DNA from: an uncultured Flavobacteriales bacterium
GTDB taxonomy: Bacteria; Bacteroidota; Bacteroidia; Flavobacteriales; Flavobacteriaceae
Reading direction: 5' to 3'
Length of the DNA stretch: 25,244 bases
NCBI GenBank assembly: GCA_913009535.1
Contig: CAJVXR010000014.1
Coordinates: 1-25,244, forward strand
The notes beneath the pieces are model-generated. The model ran no database searches and was not told the DNA's origin. It was given only the letters and a program-made list of their open reading frames with translations. Within the stretch, counting starts at the first letter, position 1. Every line of letters starts with the position of its first letter. The position numbers and the translations under genes are program-made. Positions 23,792 through 25,244 of this stretch are shown here, piece by piece.

Positions 23792-24763
23792 ATGTCTAAT
23801 AAAATAAAATATATTTCACCATTTAACTATAAAAGATTTGATGGTGGTTTGCAAAAAATATCATTATCCTATCAAATTTTTGGCAAACCAATTGGAGTTT
23901 CGCCTGTAATCTTAGTGAATCATGCTTTAACTGGGAATTCTAATGTTGCTGGCAGAAACGGATGGTGGAATAAATTAATTGGATCAAACAAAATTATTAA
24001 TACCAATAAATTCACAGTAGTTTCATTTAATATTCCAGGAAATGGATATGATAATATTGAAGAAAATTTAATATATAATTATAAAGATTTTATTGCTATT
24101 GATATAGCTAAAATTTTTAGTATCGGTTTAAAAAAATTAAACATAAATAAACTATATGCCGCCATTGGAGGTTCTCTTGGTGGTGGAATTGTATGGGAAT
24201 TAGCAATATTAAATCCTGATTTGATAAAACATATCATTCCAGTTGCTTCAGACTGGAAATCAAGTGATTGGCTTATCGCTAATTGTTTTATTCAAGATAG
24301 TATTCTAAATAATTCGTCAAAACCACTTTATGATGCCAGAATACATGCAATGACACTTTATAGAACACCTGAGTCCTTTAATTCAAGATATAGTAGAGAA
24401 AAAAAAGATAACATATATAGTATCGAGGCATGGTTAAATCATCATGGGAAAAGCCTTGAAAATAGATTTAAAGTTCAAGCTTATAAATCAATGAATCAAC
24501 TCCTTAAAACTATAGATATAACTAGAGGAGAGGATATATTAAACGAATTAATAAAAAAAATTACTGGTAACATTAATATAATTACAATTGATTCAGATCT
24601 TCTTTTTTGTTCAAATGAAAATTGGAAAATGCATGAAAGAATTAAAAAAATTAAAAAAAATGTTAACATATTCGAAATTAAATCTAAATATGGGCATGAC
24701 GCATTTCTAATTGAAAACGAACAGATGATAAATATTATCAAAGCAATATTTAATAATAAATAA
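23792..24763 (+). CDS. metX: Homoserine O-acetyltransferase-like alpha/beta hydrolase
   Basis: MetX acylates homoserine to activate it for sulfhydrylation by MetY. The 323-residue alpha/beta hydrolase has NHALTGNSNVAG and GWW (about 43-59), the nucleophile elbow GGSLGGG with Ser128, and probable Asp269 (in DSDLLF) and His302 (in YGHDAFL) completing the triad. The classical MetX elbow is GGSMGG and the enzyme is usually about 350-380 residues, so this is a compact flavobacterial form. Position directly behind metY under one SAM riboswitch, and the HALTG and GHDAFL motifs, strongly favour homoserine acyl transfer. Acetyl versus succinyl donor cannot be settled here, though the MetY partner suggests acetyl. 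It converges with cutC. Confidence 0.87.
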   Translation: MSNKIKYISPFNYKRFDGGLQKISLSYQIFGKPIGVSPVILVNHALTGNSNVAGRNGWWNKLIGSNKIINTNKFTVVSFNIPGNGYDNIEENLIYNYKDFIAIDIAKIFSIGLKKLNINKLYAAIGGSLGGGIVWELAILNPDLIKHIIPVASDWKSSDWLIANCFIQDSILNNSSKPLYDARIHAMTLYRTPESFNSRYSREKKDNIYSIEAWLNHHGKSLENRFKVQAYKSMNQLLKTIDITRGEDILNELIKKITGNINIITIDSDLLFCSNENWKMHERIKKIKKNVNIFEIKSKYGHDAFLIENEQMINIIKAIFNNK

Positions 24764-24780
24764 TACTAATATTATTACAA

Positions 24781-25244
24781 TTATTTACAGTCATTAATCA
24801 ATTTAACACAATTCATAATCATATTAATGTTAGAAATTGATTTATTATTTTCTTCTTTTTTAGAAAATGAACCATGAATCTCATTTATATCAAGCTTGGT
24901 GAATTCAATAATGTTTGCTGAATTAATGCCGCTACCTGGCATAATTTTTATTTTATTTTTACTAAGAACAGCTAATTTTTTAATCATTTCTATTCCTTCA
25001 ATTGCAGTCTTCTCTTGACCAGATGTAAGTATTCTGTCAGCCTTTAATTCTACTAATTGATTTAATGCTTCTTTGGGATTATTTACCTCATCAAATGCTC
25101 TATGGAAGGTAAATTCAAGTGGTCTTGAAAGTTCTATCAATTCTTTTGTTTTTTTTATGTCTATATTTTTATCTTTAGTTAGTATTCCGGAGACAATTCC
25201 TTTACAACCAAGATCTTTAAATAGAATTATATCTTTTTTTATTT
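24781..25244 (-). CDS. cutC: Copper homeostasis protein CutC family, C-terminal part (5' end beyond the right edge)
   Basis: The minus-strand frame is open to the window edge and reads DLGCKGIVSGILTKDKNIDI, then RPLEFTFHRAFDEV, ADRILTSGQEKTAIEGI, IMPGSGI and NEIHGSF, a clear CutC TIM-barrel sequence. CutC was named for copper tolerance in E. coli, but its biochemical role remains unsettled. About 154 codons are present, beginning inside the protein; the internal ATG at 25140 is not the start. It is convergent with metX, 17 bp apart. No truncation is implied other than the window border. Confidence 0.9.
   Translation of the reverse strand, partial: IKKDIILFKDLGCKGIVSGILTKDKNIDIKKTKELIELSRPLEFTFHRAFDEVNNPKEALNQLVELKADRILTSGQEKTAIEGIEMIKKLAVLSKNKIKIMPGSGINSANIIEFTKLDINEIHGSFSKKEENNKSISNINMIMNCVKLINDCK

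Noticed and set aside
1..25244. A novel defence, mobile or secretion system
   Set aside because: Every sizeable gene in the window belongs to a known housekeeping or biosynthetic family; no integrase, transposase, tRNA-associated island border or CRISPR repeat was seen.

Overview
This 25.2 kb AT-rich window carries ordinary chromosomal genes of a member of the Bacteroidota, most likely Flavobacteriales. The evidence is protein-level resemblance to flavobacterial homologues (DnaA, the MetY-MetX pair, a fused ThrA and the methyltransferase beside dnaA), promoters of the TTG-N19-TAnnTTTG type, the absence of obvious Shine-Dalgarno sequences, and a trmD / htrA / dapF / GNAT / mltG / methyltransferase / dnaA order that I recall as typical of flavobacteria. 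No phage, transposon, CRISPR or classical defence genes are visible.

Layout. 1-2349 (minus): htrA, trmD and the 5' end of rplS, which has its own promoter and a structured leader. 2464-4789 (plus): an overlapping dapF-GNAT-mltG operon. 4794-6939 (minus): dnaA followed by a tetrapyrrole-methylase-family methyltransferase that has no ATG, GTG or TTG start. 7138-8538: a 4HBT thioesterase (plus) convergent with ribD (minus). 8599-11259 (minus): two tandem DEAD-box RNA helicases. 11401-11448: a decayed copy of the ribD 5' end. 11470-12809 (plus): GNAT and prmC. 12799-12882: a short gene remnant. 12996-15446 (minus): a solitary bifunctional thrA. 15648-22126 (plus): a complete trp operon, trpEGDCFBA, behind a Trp leader-peptide attenuator. 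22307-23788 onward (plus): a SAM-I riboswitch controlling metY and metX. 24781-25244 (minus): cutC, which runs off the window.

How the genes work together. The right half is an amino-acid block. ThrA feeds the homoserine branch. MetX and MetY turn homoserine into homocysteine under SAM control. TrpEGDCFBA turns chorismate into tryptophan, with regulation by ribosome stalling on tandem Trp codons. The left half is housekeeping: cell wall (dapF, mltG), periplasmic quality control (htrA), tRNA and release-factor methylation (trmD, prmC), replication initiation (dnaA) and riboflavin (ribD).

The most notable items are the trp attenuator, with all its alternative hairpins readable; the ribD 5' vestige that brackets the two helicase genes and records an old rearrangement; the methyltransferase whose family start position reads ATC; and several promoter -7 elements lying 4-8 nt before start codons, which implies leaderless or nearly leaderless mRNAs.
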